Assembly: GCF_026341775.1 (NCBI RefSeq)
Contig: NZ_JAPEOB010000001.1
Span: 1-64,000, forward strand
Reading direction: 5' to 3'
Source: Streptomyces sp. NBC_00654
GTDB taxonomy: Bacteria > Actinomycetota > Actinomycetes > Streptomycetales > Streptomycetaceae
Length of the DNA stretch: 64,000 bases
Both the position numbers and the translations under genes were made by a program. The notes under the pieces were generated by a model, which was not told where the DNA came from, did no database searches, and saw only the letters and a program-made list of their open reading frames with translations. Shown here in pieces: positions 63,223 through 64,000 of this stretch. The stretch's first letter is position 1. Every line of letters starts with the position of its first letter.

Positions 63223-64000
63223 TCACGGGGATGCCGTCGCCGCGTCCGCGTCCGTATCCACCGCCACGTTCCTGTCCACCGCCACGTCCGTGCCCGTGCC
63301 CCTGCCCGTGCCCGCGCCCTTACCCGCGTCGGCGCCGGCCTCGGCGCGGTCGCGGTCGCGCATCGCCTCGATGCCCGCGATCAGCATGTCCATCGCGAAC
63401 GCATAGTCCAGTTCCCGCATGTCCGCGACCGTGTCGCCGCCGCGGGCGTCCATCAGATCCTGCGAGTGGGTGACGATCTTCCTCAGATCCGGCTGGGCCC
63501 GGACAGTGCCCATGGCCTGCTGGTAGTAGGCGTCCTCGGTGAGCCCGGCACCCCTGGCCCGCTCGACGAAGTGGCCTTCGATGGTGCCGAACCCGTGCAC
63601 GAACTGGAAGACGGCCGACAGCGCGCCGGACTGGTGCTTGAGGGGCAGGCCGGTGGCCCGGATGACGTCCTGGACGGCGTACGAGAAGAGCATGGCGTGC
63701 GGGCCGATGTTGAGGAAGTGGCCCGCCAGTGGGGACAGCCAGATGTGGCGGACGATCAGTTCGCGGTAGCTGCGTGCCAGCGCACGCAGCCGGTCGCGCC
63801 AGTCGCCGTCCTCGGACGGGCGCCCGATCTCGGCGTAGACCAGGTCCATGGCCAGCTCCAGCAGGTCGTCCTTGGTGTCGACGTACCAGTAGAGGGACAT
63901 CGCGGTGACGTCCAGTTCGGCGGCCAGCCTGCGCATGGAGAACTTGGCCAGGCCCTCGGCGTCCAGCAGCCGGATGGTCGCCGCGGTGATCTTGTCCCGG
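63223..64000 (-). CDS. TetR-family regulator (TetR_C-type), 5' end beyond the window
   Basis: The frame runs off the right edge; ATG 63936 is internal. The helix-turn-helix is present: ITAATIRLLDAEGLAKFSMRRLAAELDVTAMSLYWYVDTKDDLLELAMD. The ligand domain (RLRALARSYRELIVRHIWL, MLFSYAVQDVIRATGLP) fits the TetR_C tetracycline-repressor-like class. The C-terminus is an Ala/Gly/Asp-rich tail with imperfect short repeats (VAVDRNVAVDTD). Targets unknown; the neighbouring dehydrogenase operon is divergent or convergent only at the 3' side. Confidence 0.85.
   Translation of the reverse strand, partial: RDKITAATIRLLDAEGLAKFSMRRLAAELDVTAMSLYWYVDTKDDLLELAMDLVYAEIGRPSEDGDWRDRLRALARSYRELIVRHIWLSPLAGHFLNIGPHAMLFSYAVQDVIRATGLPLKHQSGALSAVFQFVHGFGTIEGHFVERARGAGLTEDAYYQQAMGTVRAQPDLRKIVTHSQDLMDARGGDTVADMRELDYAFAMDMLIAGIEAMRDRDRAEAGADAGKGAGTGRGTGTDVAVDRNVAVDTDADAATASP

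Overview
The window is high-GC actinobacterial chromosome, almost certainly from a Streptomyces. The evidence is third-position GC bias throughout, many leaderless or GTG starts, XRE/DUF5753-DUF397 gene pairs, genes of the contractile injection system (eCIS) type found in Streptomyces, and a conserved backbone block (upp, tadA with its partner, tRNA-Ser, a 54-aa membrane protein, a Dabb protein, sigF, sigN) that I recall as collinear in Streptomyces coelicolor.

Layout. 0-5 kb: a large polymorphic toxin carrying an eCIS-cargo motif and a low-GC nuclease-like tip, its probable immunity gene, and a decayed DUF5753/DUF397 regulator pair. 5.3-6.5 kb: an IS5-family element that may carry an ankyrin gene. 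6.7-11 kb: a cytochrome P450 coupled to a small unknown protein, and a two-component system whose kinase has an unusual extracytoplasmic tail. 11.4-12.1 kb: a VapBC-like toxin-antitoxin pair. 12.1-22.9 kb: eCIS-associated genes (AAA+ ATPase, DUF4255, secreted vWFA protein, LuxR-type regulator, a membrane protein that may be a CisA homologue, a DUF4157 protein, a SMI1/KNR4 protein), with no sheath, tube or baseplate gene in view. 23-31.3 kb: housekeeping genes, including an M28 aminopeptidase, upp and tadA, plus a HerA-like ATPase wrecked by an internal deletion.

31.3-51.1 kb is an accessory island between tRNA-Ser(CGA) and the conserved block that resumes at 53.3 kb. It holds a degenerate mini-CRISPR, an XRE/DUF397 regulator pair, CRISPR array 1 (30 repeats), a complete type I-E cas operon in which Cas3 and Cse1 are one polypeptide (cas3-cse1, cse2, cas7, cas5, cas6e, cas1, cas2), and CRISPR array 2 (43 repeats). 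Array 2 is split in two by an IS21-family element that landed inside one repeat and duplicated 5 bp of it. Both arrays have the same leader motif exactly 50 bp before the first repeat but use different repeat variants, so one Cas machine probably serves both. The operon supplies interference (Cas3 fused to Cascade), crRNA processing (Cas6e) and adaptation (Cas1-Cas2).

51.2-53 kb: a carboxymuconolactone-decarboxylase-like protein divergent from an ECF41-type sigma factor with a recognisable autoregulatory promoter. 53.3-64 kb: the 54-aa membrane protein, Dabb protein, sigF, sigN, a lipoprotein, a small membrane protein, a MarR regulator with two palindromic operators next to an MFS exporter fused to carboxypeptidase-regulatory-like repeats, a YceI protein sharing that repeat, an F420-type oxidoreductase, a 2-hydroxyacid dehydrogenase-like protein, and a TetR regulator running off the right edge.

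All assignments come from reading the sequence and recalled family knowledge. No database search was possible.
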